Shown here in pieces: positions 1 to 12,028 of a stretch of DNA of 64,000 bases. Every line of letters starts with the position of its first letter. Positions within the stretch are counted from its first letter, which is position 1. The position numbers and the translations under genes are program-made. The notes under the pieces were generated by a model. The model was not told the DNA's origin and did not search any database. It saw nothing but the letters and a program-made list of their open reading frames with translations. This DNA is from Megascapheus bottae (lineage: Eukaryota > Chordata > Mammalia > Rodentia > Geomyidae), in contig JANJXV010000017.1 of assembly GCA_024803745.1 (NCBI GenBank), positions 641,001 through 705,000 on the forward strand. The letters run 5' to 3'.

Positions 1-19
1 GTTCAAGCCCCATGATCCC

Positions 20-22
<3 letters not shown>
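1..22 (+). mobile_element. 3' end of a SINE-B (or SINE-A) copy cut by the window edge
   Basis: The first bases match the terminal GTTCAAGCCCCATGA segment shared by the tRNA-like tails of both SINE families in this window. The tail runs straight into a CA array. Confidence 0.6.

Positions 23-64
<42 letters not shown>
22..64. repeat. (CA)n microsatellite on a SINE tail
   Basis: About 20 pure CA units, followed by an A-rich stretch and a second short CA run to about 88. The histidine/threonine-rich frame crossing it is an artefact of the repeat. Confidence 0.95.
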
Positions 65-67
<3 letters not shown>

Positions 68-88
68 AAAAAAACACACACACACACA

Positions 89-593
89 ACAAAAGATGAA
101 TGAGATCTTAGTCAATATACAATCAATAAATAATAGAGAAACTTTTAAACCAAAAGCAGAATACTTGACCTCTAAGCTAACCACCACCTTAGCAAAGACT
201 GATGGAACACAACCAAAAGGAAATAATAACTGTGTCAGAACTATCATTGCTTTCAACACAGCAAAACCAGACTTCCAATTTCAGGAGAAAAAAAAGATTA
301 CCTGCAAAGTGCTTCTCAAATTTCATACATATTAACATATTTATCCTTAGGTCATGTTAAAATATATATTCTGACTCATTAGGTTGCTACATTAGGTCTA
401 TAATCTATTTTTTTTCAGAAGCAAAAACCTCAAGGTAAGTTTCTTATATTAATTCATCTAAGGTGTAGAAAACTGTTCATTTTCCTGTAAAAATGATGTT
501 ATTTTTAAAAAATCCAATTAGGAAAGAAATGTTTGATACTCCCAACTGTTCATAAATGAGAACCTGCATAGCTACAATGAAAAGAAAAATTAT
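89..593. other. AT-rich non-repetitive stretch
   Basis: No recognisable repeat, splice-flanked exon or conserved coding frame is visible here. Confidence 0.5.
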
Positions 594-778
594 ATTTTTT
601 TGCCAGTCTAGGAGCTTGAACTCAGGGCTCCCTTGAACTTTCTCTACAATTTGAGCTTTTTCTACCATTTGAACCACAGCACCACTTCCAGCTTTTTCTT
701 TGTATGTGGTAACAAGGTATGGAACCCAGGGCTTCCTGTATGCTAGGCAAGCACTACCACTAGGCCATATTTCTGGCT
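594..778 (-). mobile_element. SINE-A (dimeric ID/tRNA-like SINE)
   Basis: The reverse-complement copy starts with a T-run and GCCAGTC and ends in the left monomer. SINE-A consists of two ID-like monomers. In good copies the left one carries a Pol III A box matching TGGCNNAGTGG and a B box matching GGTTCGATTCC. The right one reads GCTGTGGCTCAAGTGG with a GTTCAAGCC B-box relative. This copy is clearly diverged, so it is an older insertion. Confidence 0.85.
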
Positions 779-805
779 GAAAAAGGATTTTAAAGTAAAA
801 TATCT

Positions 806-1022
806 ACTGCCAGCTCCATTAGCTCATGCTAATAATCTTAGCAACTGAGGAAGCTAAAATCTGAGAATCCAGGTTTGAAGCCAGCCCGAGTAGGCAAAAC
901 CTTGAGTCTTAACTAGTAAAATTCCAGATTTGAATATGTGGTTCAAGTGACAGGCATGAGCAAAGAAGTTGAGATCATGAGGACTAGAGTTCAATCCCCA
1001 GTATTGGCACAAAGTAAATAAA
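806..1022 (+). mobile_element. SINE-B (B1/7SL head fused to ID/tRNA-like tail), diverged
   Basis: SINE-B begins with a 7SL/B1-like GGCTCATGCCTGTAATCC head (A-box-like) and continues through GGAGGCTGAGATCTGAGGATC and TCTTATCTCCAATTAACCA. It ends in a tRNA-like tail with GTTCAAGCCCCA. The copy here is mutated but follows the full order of these blocks. Confidence 0.75.
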
Positions 1023-1065
1023 TGAACAATCAAACAAATACCCACAAAAACGTAAGAAAATACTT

Positions 1066-1357
1066 GAGCTGGACACAGTAGCCCCGTGTAATCCTATATA
1101 CTTCAGTGGTGGATCGAGGTTCCCTATTAGCCTGGGCATAAAATTTTAGAATACTCCATCTCTACCAATAAGTGTGCAGGATGGTCCATACTTGTTATCC
1201 CTAGCCATATGGGCAAAACACAAAGTAGAAGGATTATAGCCCAGGTCCAGTACAGAAGAGACCCAACTTCAAAATAATCAATGCAAAAGGAGCTAAAAGT
1301 ATGACTTAGGTGAAGACCGGCTTAGAAAACTTTGAGTTTAATCTGCAGTACCACAAA
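1066..1357 (+). mobile_element. Old B1-like SINE, probably dimeric
   Basis: It has a GAGCTGGACACAGTAG head, TGTAATCCTA and AGCCTGGGCA blocks, then a second partial B1-like unit. It lacks the ID-type tail seen in SINE-B. Heavy divergence suggests an older family, and exact limits are uncertain. Confidence 0.5.
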
Positions 1358-2580
1358 AATAGACAAGAGAAACTTGAATAATAAGAGAAGCTAGTGAGTG
1401 TGATGTATAAGCACCCAGCCAGCCTTACCATAACATACTAAGTCTCAGGAAATAGTAGAAATCTTACACAGAAAGATACAAATAACCAAATACTGAATTG
1501 CTATAAGAACATAATGCCATATAGGGTTGATTTAGAAAATGGAGCAACTAATCAAATATAAAATATTAAACATCATTTATTGAACTCATATTAAAACTAG
1601 TGATGAGCCATCATTTTTGTCTGAGGATATGTGGTAAAGATGTTTCTAACCTAAAATTTGGTAGCCTGTGGAAAAATAGATACACAAATACATTCATGTA
1701 CACATTGCATTTGCATTGTAAATGAATGGGCCCATTTATTAAGATAACTCAGCAACTTGAATTAAAAACCAGGAAAATTTATATTCCATACCCAACTTCC
1801 CTTTTAGGATTGTCTATTTGGAGTATGAGAGGTGCTTTTCCTTCCGTCTTAAACATAAGAATGCAAAAGAAGTCTCCAAGGGAAAAAATCCTCTCTGTAC
1901 AGCTCTTCACCAGAAACAACTTCTTCATATACTCATACAAAATCTTTGACCTCCTAAGAAGCCAGTAGCCTTCATAATTATGTCTCAAAAAAACCCAATT
2001 CTTTGCAAGGTATCCACTCTATAATGGATTCAGAGACATGAATAAAACATCTTTAATTTTCAAGTATTTCTTTTTAAATTAATTTTTGAAAGAAAATACC
2101 TTGTAAAGAAAGGAGTTTTTTTGTAAGGCATGCAGCTCTTGCCTAGAAGGGTATCATTTTCATGGCCTGACTTGTTAAAACTGTTCTAGTACCCATCTGA
2201 TGCACACTTATTTATGGATTTTAGACTAAAAGCTCTTTTGCCAGTTTTCTTCACAAGCACTTATCTCGACATCCTCATTAGGTGGTTTTTCTCTTTTCTT
2301 TTTTGTTGAGGCCTAGCCATGCCCTTGGTACTCTCTTTTGTTCCTTGCTGCAAAAGGAATGGATTTAAAGGCTCCCTCTCCACCAGTCCCACCTTTTTTC
2401 CCTTTGTAATTAGTCTTATTTGAGGACCAGAAAAGCAAAAGAATGGGAAAAAATATAAAAACTGTCAAACAAAAGATAGGATGTTCTTTACCCCAACCAT
2501 ATGCTATACAGCTCATGTATAACCTGGGTCAGAGACTTGCATATATGCCTTTAAAGGGAAAAGAGAAAGGAAAAAAAAGA
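1358..2580. other. Unique AT-rich intergenic sequence
   Basis: No repeat family or gene was recognised. Open frames at 1726-1988 lie on both strands without coding character. Confidence 0.5.
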
Positions 2581-2704
2581 AAGGAAGAAAGAAAGAAAGA
2601 AAAGGCACTGACTTAGCAGCTGCATTGGTATAAACAGGCTCAGAGTAAATGTCACAGTAAGAGGAGAATAATACATTTACTTTCATTGCAGAAGTAATTC
2701 AGTT
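2581..2704 (+). repeat. Source-like copy of a 125-bp inverted duplication
   Basis: A GAAA-rich start leads into AAGGCACTGACTTAG, then TGGTATAAACAGGCTCAGAG, and ends at AAGTAATTCAGTT. The reverse complement of 5688-5815 is the same sequence with only a few differences (including a small TCAG-type length change). This copy lies in otherwise unique DNA, so it is the likelier original. Confidence 0.9.
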
Positions 2705-3126
2705 TAAACCAAAGCACATGATAAATCCAATACCTTGTAACAATGCTTGCAGAGAGCCATTTGATATATCTCAGTATTAATTTGCTTTAATGGAAATGAG
2801 AAAGATATTTCTTTTTCGCAACTGAAATGTTTTGTCATTCAAGCCATATGCAGGAGTTGTTCAGCTATTTCCTTTTTATATGGGATGGTTAGAGCTGTTT
2901 TGATGAAGTAATGATGGATTAAACATCTATAAACGTTTTCTGATATTTGTAGTTTATTAGGCAGACAGCCTGTGTCTAAAGAAAAGGCCAAAAGATTTAT
3001 GTTAGCTTATCTCTAAAAGCAAAACTGTCAGAATATAAAAATTTGTCAATACTAATAGTTATTGGACTAAAAAAGTGTTCATCACTTTTCAAAATATTCT
3101 GCATGGATAAAATTGCAAGAAAGTTG
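2705..3126. other. Unique sequence, possible conserved non-coding block
   Basis: It is repeat-free and rich in homeodomain-like TAAT cores, for example around the TAATGATGGATTAA segment near 2907. No coding frame is present. A regulatory role is only an inference. Confidence 0.3.
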
Positions 3127-3300
3127 TGACCAGGAGTCTGGCCTAGTGATAGAGTGCTTGTCTAGCATGCACGAAGACCGGGGTTCAATTCCTCAGTACT
3201 ACATACATAGAAATAGGGGGAAGTGATGCAGTGGCTCAAGTGGCAGAGCAACAGCCTTGAGAAAGGACCTGAGTTCAAGCCCCATGACTAGCAAAAAGAA
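3127..3300 (+). mobile_element. SINE-A
   Basis: Both monomers are present. The left A box is TGGCCTAGTGA and the left B box GGTTCAATTCC. The copy ends in GACTAGCAAAAAG. Confidence 0.9.
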
Positions 3301-3809
3301 ATTGCATGAAAGTAACTATCAAAGATAGTGGTGGCAGTGTGTGTGGGGGGTTAATGTTACCAAATGAAAGACTGAGGATTCCAGACAGTTATCAAGTAGC
3401 TAGCTTCAGGCTTCTTCCTTCCTCTAATCCATGAAACAAGCATGTCAAATCTATCAAAGATGGACTTGGTTATTTGTTTCTTGTTCCATAATGACTAGAC
3501 TAGTTTGAGTCAATGACCCATCAGGAAACACAGAAATAATAACTGGGTAATTTAAGGAGACTGTTTTCCAAGGTGCAGAAAAGTAATAAGAGATAGTTAG
3601 TGCTGGCAATTGCTATGAACCTTATGCCTGAAGGGACAAAGAGGAAACTGTTATTGATTCTAAAGAAGTACTATTATGAATGAATTATGCCTTTTGGAAG
3701 AGACTTCATGGGTCACTCTGAAACTAGTCTTGGTGCTCTTGTGGCATTTCCCTGTGTCTTACCATGTCTTACCATCCAGTAAAACAGATGAACAAATACA
3801 CCAACCCCT

Positions 3810-4044
3810 CTCTCTGATTTTCTTTTTTTCTTTTTTTTTTTTTTTGCCAGTCCTGGGCTTGAGCTCAGGGCTTAAGCACTGTCCTTGGACTTTCTCAAGG
3901 CTAGAGCTCTACCACTTGAACCTCAGCACCACTTCTGGCTTTTTTCTATGCATGTGGTACCGAGGAATCAAACCTGGGTCTGCGTGCATGCTAGGCAAGC
4001 ACTCTACCACTAGGCCAAACTCCTGGCCATCTCTCTGATTTTCT
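3810..4044 (-). mobile_element. SINE-A with 14-bp target-site duplication
   Basis: The element spans about 3830-4028 in reverse orientation. It is flanked by perfect copies of CTCTCTGATTTTCT at 3810-3823 and 4031-4044, showing retrotransposition by L1 machinery. The 120-residue frame at 3676-4038 is mostly this SINE read in antisense and is not a gene. Confidence 0.93.
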
Positions 4045-5477
4045 GAAGACATCTATCTCCCACCTGGAAACCAGAAAGCAAAGAATGCCATCATTTCATT
4101 CATGGTGTCTATGACTTCCTGTCACGTATGGCAGATCCAATCAGGAAGAAATGTAAGTGATGCATTCTTTGAAATGTACCAGAAATGGCTATTTCTGTCC
4201 CTGCTCTTTGTACATATACTCATCGGCTCTCAGGAAGCTTTCATTTACTATTTTATTGATTAACTTAATGATCCTCTCTTAGGAAATACTTCTGAACATC
4301 AGGCTTATGTCTTCTAAATTATCTTAACAGATCAAAATATTCAATATAACTAGAAAATATGAAAATTCCTTTCATGCTCCTTATTGAGTAGAAAGTTATT
4401 AATGAATATGCTCATTTCATTAAGCAAATATTTGAGTAGTTACTAGAGCTAAGGGACTATCCAAGAGCCACAGGATATACAAAGGCAAATCAAATAGGAA
4501 TCACATAATTCTGTTTTTCTCTGTCTTGTCTCATTTTCTGGTTGCTTTTTTTTTAATGTTGCCTGTGATTCATCACAGAATTAGACACACAGCTCATACC
4601 TGCCAGTCATCATGCTCTCCTACTAGCCAAAGCTGTAGGCTCAGTACAGGCCAATTACCTAAAATAAAATAAAAAGATAAGGAGTTAGAGACTGAGGCCA
4701 TGCTAAAGCCATTAGTCTTCACAGTACTCTGAGACAATAAATTATATTGGTTTTCACAGTGTAATTTTAGCCATTGACACCATATAAGCTTATATTTATA
4801 TGTAATAGAGAGACATATGTGTTCCAAAACACAAGCCATGAAATAATATAGGACTGTTCATAAATTCACTAGGCTAACAAGAAGGATGAAAATAAAAGAT
4901 GAATCTCACTGAAATAAATCATATGCAACTGTGAAACTAAATAATAAACTGTTTAAATTTTTTGTGAAGAGTCAGAGTAATAGAGTTGATGATTATGACT
5001 GGAATATATTGTAAACATGTACAGAAATATAACAATGACATTCTCTGTAAAACTAATCACCTAAAAAAATATGAAAAGTTTAATGGAGCTAGGTTTGTTT
5101 TTGTGAACAATTACCTAATTACCTAATCGAGGTAGTTAAGATGTCATTCGAGCTGTGATCTAAATCACAGATAAAATTATGGATGTATTCATATTTGACA
5201 AGTCGGGGCATAAAGAGAGAAAACAGATGTGGCATTATTGTATTAAACAAAGAAAAGGATGCATAATACTTGTGAGAACAAAAACATTAAACAATACGAA
5301 TAACTCTAAGAACATCAAAAAATTGCTTGAGAGGTTGGTTTTGATAATATGCCCATGTATAATTACTTGTGTGTTTTGCTTTGTCAAATCGTATTTTGTT
5401 AAGAAGAAAATAAAATTTAAAACACAAAATAATAAAATCTATTTTTTGTAAATTATAGAATAAGCTGTATCAATGTT
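4045..5477. other. AT-rich intergenic stretch
   Basis: No repeat or gene was recognised over about 1.4 kb. Frames such as 5179-5451 have no recognisable motif. Confidence 0.5.
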
Positions 5478-8430
5478 TTTTTGTGTTTTCCCATATATTC
5501 GTATTGCAATTAATAGAAGGGTTACATTATATTCAACAGATAGAGGGTACATTACTTCACATATATTGATACCCTTTCTCATGTCTTGGTCCCAATTTCC
5601 CTCCCCCACACCCACCCTTTATCTTGTTTTTCCCCCTTCCCTATCCTATTTCAAATAACAAAATATGCATGTATCCAATATATCAAGAACTGAATTACTT
5701 CTGCAATGAAAGTAAATGTATTATTCTCCTCTTACTGTGACACTTACTCTGAGCCTGTTTATACCAATGTAGCTGCTGACTAAGTCAGTGCCTTTTCTTT
5801 CTTTCTTCCTTTCTTTACATTTCCTTACAAATGGGGCGATGTTATTCTTTCTGACAGCAGCACAGAATTCCATTGTGTATAAATACCACGTCTTGTTGAT
5901 CCACTCATCAACTGAGGGGCCTCTGGGTTAGTTCCATACCTTCCCTATGGTAAATAGTGCTGCATTGAACATCGTTGTGCTAGTGGATTTAGTATGTCCT
6001 TGTTTCTGGACAATTGGGTAAATGCCAAGTAGTGGAATTGCTGGGTCATAGGGGAGCTCTATATTTAGTCTTTTGAGGAACTGCCATACTGCTTTCCATA
6101 GTGGTTGAATGAGTTTGCACTCCCACTCACAGTGTAGTAATGATCCCTCCTGGCCACATCCCCTCCAGCATCTGTTGTTATTAGATTTCTTGATCCTGGA
6201 GTGAGGTGGAATCTTAGAGTTGTTTTGATTTGCATTTCTTTTATGGCCAGAGATGTCGAGCATTTCTTCATGTGTCTATAGGCCATTCTTATTTCTTCTT
6301 CAGAGAAGACCCTCTTTAAGTCTTTGGCCTGTCTTTTAATGGGATGGTTGTTTCTTTGGAGATTAGTTTTGGAGTGATTCAATTTTTGAACTGTTGATAT
6401 ATTTTAGATATGAGGTCTGTTGTATGGTTAGTGAAGATCTTCTCCCACTCTTTAGACTTTCTAGTTAGCTTGCTAGCTATGTCCTTTCCCATACAGAAGC
6501 TCTGCAGTTTAATGCAGTCCCCACTTATTCAGACTTTCTCTGATTTTTTGTGTTTCTGGGTCCTTCTTAAGAAAGTTTCTACCTGTGACAAGGAGACCTA
6601 CTGTATCTCCTATTCCTTCCTGTAAAGTTTTCAGTGTATCTGCTTTTACCTCCAGATCTTTCATCCATTTGGAGTTCATTCTAGTGCAGGGTGACAAAGA
6701 AGGATCCAACTTTAGTTGTCTGCAGGTGCTTAACCAGTTCTGCCAGCACAACTTGTTGAAGAGGCTGTCTTTCTTCCATTCTATTTTTTTTTGGCTCCCT
6801 TATCAAAGATTAGTTGGCCATAGGTCTGTGGGTTAATATCTGGGTCTTCAGTTCTATTCCATTGGTCTTCAGGCCTGTTCTTGTTCCAGTACCAAGCTGT
6901 TTTGGTCACTATAACTCTGTAGTAGAGTCTAAAGTTTGGTATTGAAATTCCTCCTGCGCTGCTCTTTCTGCTAAGAATTGTTTTCGCTATACGGCATCTT
7001 TTATTATTCGATATGAAATTTTGGATTGCCTATTCTATTTCTTTAAAGAATGACATTGGGATATTGATGGGTATTGCATTGAATTTGTAGATAGCCCTTG
7101 GCAAGATTGCCATTTTTTCAGTTCTGCTTTACTTTTCTTTTTCAGGGTTTTAAAGTTTTCATCAAAAGGTCCTTTCCATTCTTAGTTAATTCCTAGGTAC
7201 TTCATTTTCTTTGAGGCTATTGCAAAGGAATTGCTTTCCTGATTGTTGCCTCGTTCCTCTCATTGTTGGCATATGGAAGACAGTTGATTTTTGAGGGTCA
7301 ATTTTAGACCCTGCTACCTTGCCAAAGTTTTGAATCAGCTCAAGCAGCTTGGGAGTTGAGTCTATAGGGTTCTTTAAATACAGATTCATGTCATCTGCAA
7401 AGAGGGAAAGTTTCACTTCCTCTTTCCCTATTTGAATCCTCTTTATGCTTGCTTCTTGCCTTATTGCTCTGGCTAGGAATTCTAATACTATGTTAAAGAG
7501 AAGCGGAGAGAGTGGGCATCCTTGTCTCATTCCTGATTTTAGAGGAAATGGCTTTAGCTTTTTCCCATTAAGTATAAAGCTAGCTGTGAGTTTGTCATAC
7601 ACAGCGTTTATTGTACTGAGGAATGTTCCATGGATTCCTAGTTTCTCCAGAGCTTTTAGCATAAAGGGGTGTTGAATCTTGTCAAAAACTTTTTCTCCAT
7701 CTATTGAGACAATCATATGATTCATGTCCTTGTTCCTGTTGATGTGTTGAATTATATTAATTGATTTGCGTATGTTGAACCAGCTTTGCATTCCTGTGAT
7801 GAGTCCTGTTTGATCATATGTATGATTTTTTTGATGAGTTGTTGTAGACGGTTGGCCAGTATTTTGTTGAGAAGTTTTGCATCGATGTTCATCAAGGAAA
7901 TGGGTCTATAGTTCTCTTTCTTTGATGAATCTCTGTCTGGTTTTGGGATGAGGGTAGTAGTCGCTTCTTAGAATGAGTTTGGCAAAGAGCCTTCATTTTC
8001 AATTTCATTGAAGAGCTTGAGGAGTATTGGTGTGAGCTCTGCTTTGAAGACCTTATAGAATTCAGCTGTAATCATCTGCCCCTGGACTTTTCTTAGACGG
8101 AAGATCTCTTATTGCCATTTCTATTTCAGTGCTTGAAATAGGCCTGTTTAGTTGTATTAGTTCTTCTTGGTTCAGTGTGGGTATGTTAATATTAGCTAGA
8201 AATTCATCCATTTCTTCTAGATTCTCAAATTTGTTAAAGGTTTGAAAAGTATTCCCTGATGATTCTCTGGATCTTGGTAATTTCTGTCGTGATATTATCA
8301 TTCTCATCTGTGATTTTGTTTATTTGGGCGTGCTCCCTTCTTTTATTTGGTAAGATTTGCTAAGGGTCTGTCAATTTTGTTAATTTTTTCAAAGAACTAA
8401 CTCCTTGTTAATAAAGTCTATTTTTATAAA
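5478..8430 (-). mobile_element. 5'-truncated L1 (LINE-1), ORF2 remnant with rearranged 3' UTR
   Basis: Read on the minus strand, the copy begins between the endonuclease and reverse transcriptase domains (about 8430) and runs to the L1 3' end at about 5478. The best RT piece lies at 7186-7791 (201 codons). It keeps the motif A region (residues 31-37, DGEKVFD), [11 protein letters not shown] (residues 86-96) and the catalytic FADD (131-134). The ORF2 C-terminus, with ELPYDPAIPLLGIYP, lies at 5928-6263. Frameshifts and stops break the frame many times, so it is a dead copy. Part of the 3' UTR is missing and replaced by an inverted copy of 2581-2704. Confidence 0.95.
5688..5815 (-). repeat. Inverted copy of 2581-2704 embedded in the L1
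   Basis: It sits exactly where several hundred bases of L1 3' UTR should be. The L1 3' terminus lies on one side (5478-5655) and the ORF2 end on the other (5820 onward). Identity to the copy 3 kb upstream is about 95 percent by eye. Confidence 0.9.
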
Positions 8431-8939
8431 GAAGGTAGAGATTAAAATTAGTGCCAACTATTAAAATTTTAATACTTAAGTCCATTTAGCTTTGATTTTT
8501 CTCAAGGCTAAAATTATTTTTATATGTCAACAACAGTTGGTAAATACATAGCCACAAGCTCAAAGGAATGATTCGTTCACTGCTGCTCTAGGTCTCAAGC
8601 CACTTATCATTTTTTACAGGTTGCCTAATATCAATGTATGTGTCAGAAACTTTTTATAACACTTCTTTTGTAACTCTAAAAGACAAGGCATAAGTAGGTG
8701 ATTTTATCACAGAAAGCCAAAAACTCATAGAACAAAATAGTGTGAACTTAACAGAAACCATCAGATTCTGAAAACTAAACATGTGTGCAGACTGTAGAAG
8801 CCATAGGCTTCCTTAAAAGGGAGAGTTGAGAACTTGCTCTAGATGAGGGGAAAATTATTTTATTTGTATAAAGCTAAACAGTGCCAAATTAAATATGCCA
8901 GGATCTACCTATTTGAACTAACAAGGCCAAAAAAACCTG
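8431..8939. other. Unique AT-rich stretch
   Basis: Nothing recognisable was seen between two L1 pieces. Confidence 0.45.
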
Positions 8940-9247
8940 CTGTCAAACCAGAGCTATATGATTGTTGTTCTTAATGTACTATGTTATTTCTCATCTCTTT
9001 TGTTGTCCCTTGGTTATTCTCATATTTTATGTTATCTAGTATATTGTATATGTGTTTATTTGTTTATTTGAAATAGGAAAGTGAAGGGGGGAAAACAAGA
9101 TGAGGCGAGGAGATCGGGGGAGGGAAATGGAGACAAAAACATGAGAGGGGGTATTGATGTGTGAGAAGTAACACACCTTCTGTCTGGCAAATGTAACTGT
9201 AACCCTTCTATTAATTACAATAAAAATACTTATTCTATAAAAAAACA
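8940..9247 (+). mobile_element. L1 3' UTR fragment
   Basis: It matches the 3' UTR of the L1 at 18100-18395: TTGTTCTTAATGTACTATG, then a G-rich GGGAAAACAAGATGAGG block, ACAAAAACATGAGA, and the end TTACAATAAAAA. Confidence 0.9.
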
Positions 9248-11246
9248 TGCTATCAAAAAATGAAGATATTTTTAAATATTATGCCCAATATTAACCTTAG
9301 AAGAAGCTAGCAATCTTCTTTCTTCTGCATGCCCTCAAATATAAAAACAAAAATTCTCATATATTTGTATTTACTACAGCCCTGGAAGTTAGAAGACTCA
9401 GGTAAGAGAATCGTGCTTTTGAGTCCAACATGGACTCAAGATCCTACTTTATACAAAAAGTGTGGTAAATGATCCCCCCAAATACAGAAAAATATATCTA
9501 ATGTACATCTTAAAGATATTTTGTTTAGTTTGAACAAGAAATTCTTAGTGTTCTCTATAGTTAACTGTAATTTTCCCAATAGTGTTCTTTTCTCCACAGT
9601 TTATTAGCTTTTGTGTAACAGGGGAATCTGAGAATGCAAGAAGAGAATGTTCGGAGCCCTCAGGACATAAGATTTAAAACTAATTTTATGTGACATCATA
9701 AAAATATTTTGTCATGTTAACCTTTAAGTTTTAGTATTGGTTTGAGATGTTGGCTTGCTTTGTTTGTTGTTAGTTTTTCCATATGGTTCCAGTGTGAAAT
9801 GTAACTTGTAAATATTCAAAGATTTCTAAGCACTTGTAAGTAAGTTATATAGAGAGCTTTATATATGTGTAGAAAGTTATATACGCATGTATACATATGC
9901 ACCGACATGAACCTACTATGTTGACATATGATTTATTCATTTCAAGTTGTACAGAGGATAGAACAATAAATTTTATATTATTTAAGAAAAAATCATATTA
10001 AAGACCTGTGTATAACAATTTAAGGCAATAATAAGCTGTATAATAAATTTAAAAAATGATTACTTTAAGAATCATACTGTTGTGTAAATAGGATAAAGTA
10101 TTATTGGAAAAAATCTACCTTATATGCAGGGCTTGCTAGCTTTTTAAATAAGCAAAGAAAGGATAAAGTAATTAATAAATAGCTTTGAGGTAACTGTTCC
10201 TGTGCTTTGAAAAAATAATACTGAAGTTATTTTACACCATCTGTGAAACAATTGAGAATCAATAAATATTTCAGTCCTTTTCTGCAAATGTTCTAGAAAA
10301 CAATATAGTAAAATAATTTTAAAAATCTTGGAAAATTGTTATAGTTTACTAAGAAGTACAGAAATTATGAAGAAAACTTTGTAAGGCCAAAACTACATGT
10401 GATTTTGTAAACTGAAAGATACCATTTCCAAAAAAAAAAGCGGTTTGCATCAATCAACTAAAATAAATGATATGCATTTCAGTCATTTATTTATGTCTTC
10501 CCTTGGTGTAATTTATTATTTCTCACAATTCTATATTGATTGTGACTAGGCATATGTTACAACAGCTAATGGCTGCTCCAAGCCAAAGCTCCAAGGCGAG
10601 AGCCTGGACATTCCATCCACGTGCTGTCTGTTGACGTGGCCACTCAGCCTCCTCTTACCATGATGATCTCTTACTAGTAAGATTTTTAAATGTTTAAAGG
10701 CTATTTTCAAAAGAGAATTCCAAGACGATGAGCTCCAGGGTAGAAGATATTCTAATCAAATTTCTGTTATGCCTTGTGTCAAATCAAGTAACACAGCCAA
10801 GCTCTGGTAGGTGTTTATACAAGGTCAGGGAATCCACAAATTTTGGGTCTTTTAAACATGCAAAAGAAAATAGTGTAGTGAATAAGATGTAATTAGATGT
10901 TGTTTTTTCTTAACAGGTAGGAACTGTTCAGGAGTCTTCTAAAGATATCTGGTCACATATGTTTTTATTTTAAAATAAAGCACTCCTGTATATTGTACAC
11001 ATACGTATGTGTATGTGCATGAATGTACAGATAGATATAGAATCAGGGGAACCTAAAAGAATCATTCCAATACGTTCTGAACAATCCTGGCTAATAGTTA
11101 CAGGGGGTGAAGTTAAGAACAGAAAAAAAGCTGTTCTTTATTTTTTAATTTAGCTTGGATTGATATATATATATATATATATATGCTTCCATAATACATG
11201 TGTATATGTTTATATATAGTGTATTATTTATGTACAAATAAACTTT
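9248..11246. other. Long repeat-poor AT-rich stretch
   Basis: About 2 kb with only a possible decayed B1 piece near 9370-9480 and a (TA)n run at 11164-11184. A slightly more GC-rich island near 10560-10680 has no recognised identity. Confidence 0.45.
11164..11184. repeat. (TA)n microsatellite
   Basis: Short pure TA run in AT-rich DNA. Confidence 0.9.
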
Positions 11247-11451
11247 GGGCCTTATAGTTTCACTTGACTTTGTTTGCTCAAGTCTGGCACTCTACTCCTT
11301 GAGCCACACTCCCACTTCTTATGTTTTGCTAGTTTATTTGAGATAAAAGTGTCTTGAATTTGTCTGCCTGGTCTGGCTTCTAACTGCTCTCCTCCGATTT
11401 AGTCTCCTGAATAGCTAGGGTTGAAGATGTGAGTCTTCAGTGCCTGGCTAG
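11247..11451 (-). mobile_element. SINE-B, old and diverged
   Basis: Reverse-orientation blocks are recognisable: GCTCAAGTCTGGCACTCTAC, CCTTGAGCCACACTCCCACT, TTTGAGATAAAAGTGTCTTG and CTCCTGAATAGCTAGGGTTG. Confidence 0.8.
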
Positions 11452-11514
11452 ATTATAATATTTGAATTCTCTTGTATTTAAATTTGTCAGAAGTATGTGC
11501 TATTTTTGTGGTGT

Positions 11515-11652
11515 TTTAAAAGGAAAAAATTGGAAGGGGGTAAGGGAAATTAGGAGAAAATAATGGGAAGGGGAAATAGTGTATAAGAAATAATGTACTC
11601 ACTACTTCATGAATGTAACTGTAACCACATTTTAAAAAAATAAAATTAAGAT
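11515..11652 (+). mobile_element. L1 3' end fragment
   Basis: The purine-rich GGAAGGGG block is followed by TGTACTCACTACTTCATGAA, TGTAACTGTAACC and an AATAAAAT terminus. All are shared with the other L1 3' ends here. Confidence 0.85.
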
Positions 11653-11960
11653 ACAACAAAAATAAAAGGAAAAATATGCAGAGTGTCCTTTCTTTCATAG
11701 TATTATCCTACACACTATTGGCACTAGACAATATGTTGATTGTGGACAGCAAAGCAATATGGCTTTAAGAACATGCAAGAAGAAAACAAAATAAGACAGT
11801 GACTTGAATTACAGTAGGAAAATGTACAGTAATGACTTTTAAACAGCTTGAAGCCTGAAGAGTTATTTTCATGGTTCCCTCTTTTTCTCACATTGACTCA
11901 TCCTAGGCAAAATACAAGTGTGATTTTGGTAGTAATTAAAACTTAATCTGTTTTGTCATG

Positions 11961-12028
11961 AAAAAAATCTTCCAGATAGAATTTGTAATCTCCTTTCCTA
12001 TGTTACTGGATAATAGCCAGAATATAAT
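11961..12028 (+). repeat. 5' copy of a 68-bp L1 target-site duplication
   Basis: It begins AAAAAAATCTTCC and ends CCAGAATATAAT. It differs from 13260-13327 at three positions only. It begins with an A-run, as expected for cleavage by L1 endonuclease at TT/AAAA. Confidence 0.93.

Noticed and set aside
3676..4038. 120-codon frame with a PVLGLSSGLKHCPWTF segment
   Set aside because: It is the antisense of a SINE-A. The same peptide recurs at 25535, 42874, 43963, 45860 and 47565, always over SINE copies.
7186..7791. 201-codon reverse transcriptase frame as a possible host or retron gene
   Set aside because: The sequence and context are L1 ORF2, with FADD and the L1 C-terminus downstream in other frames. 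It is 5' truncated and broken.
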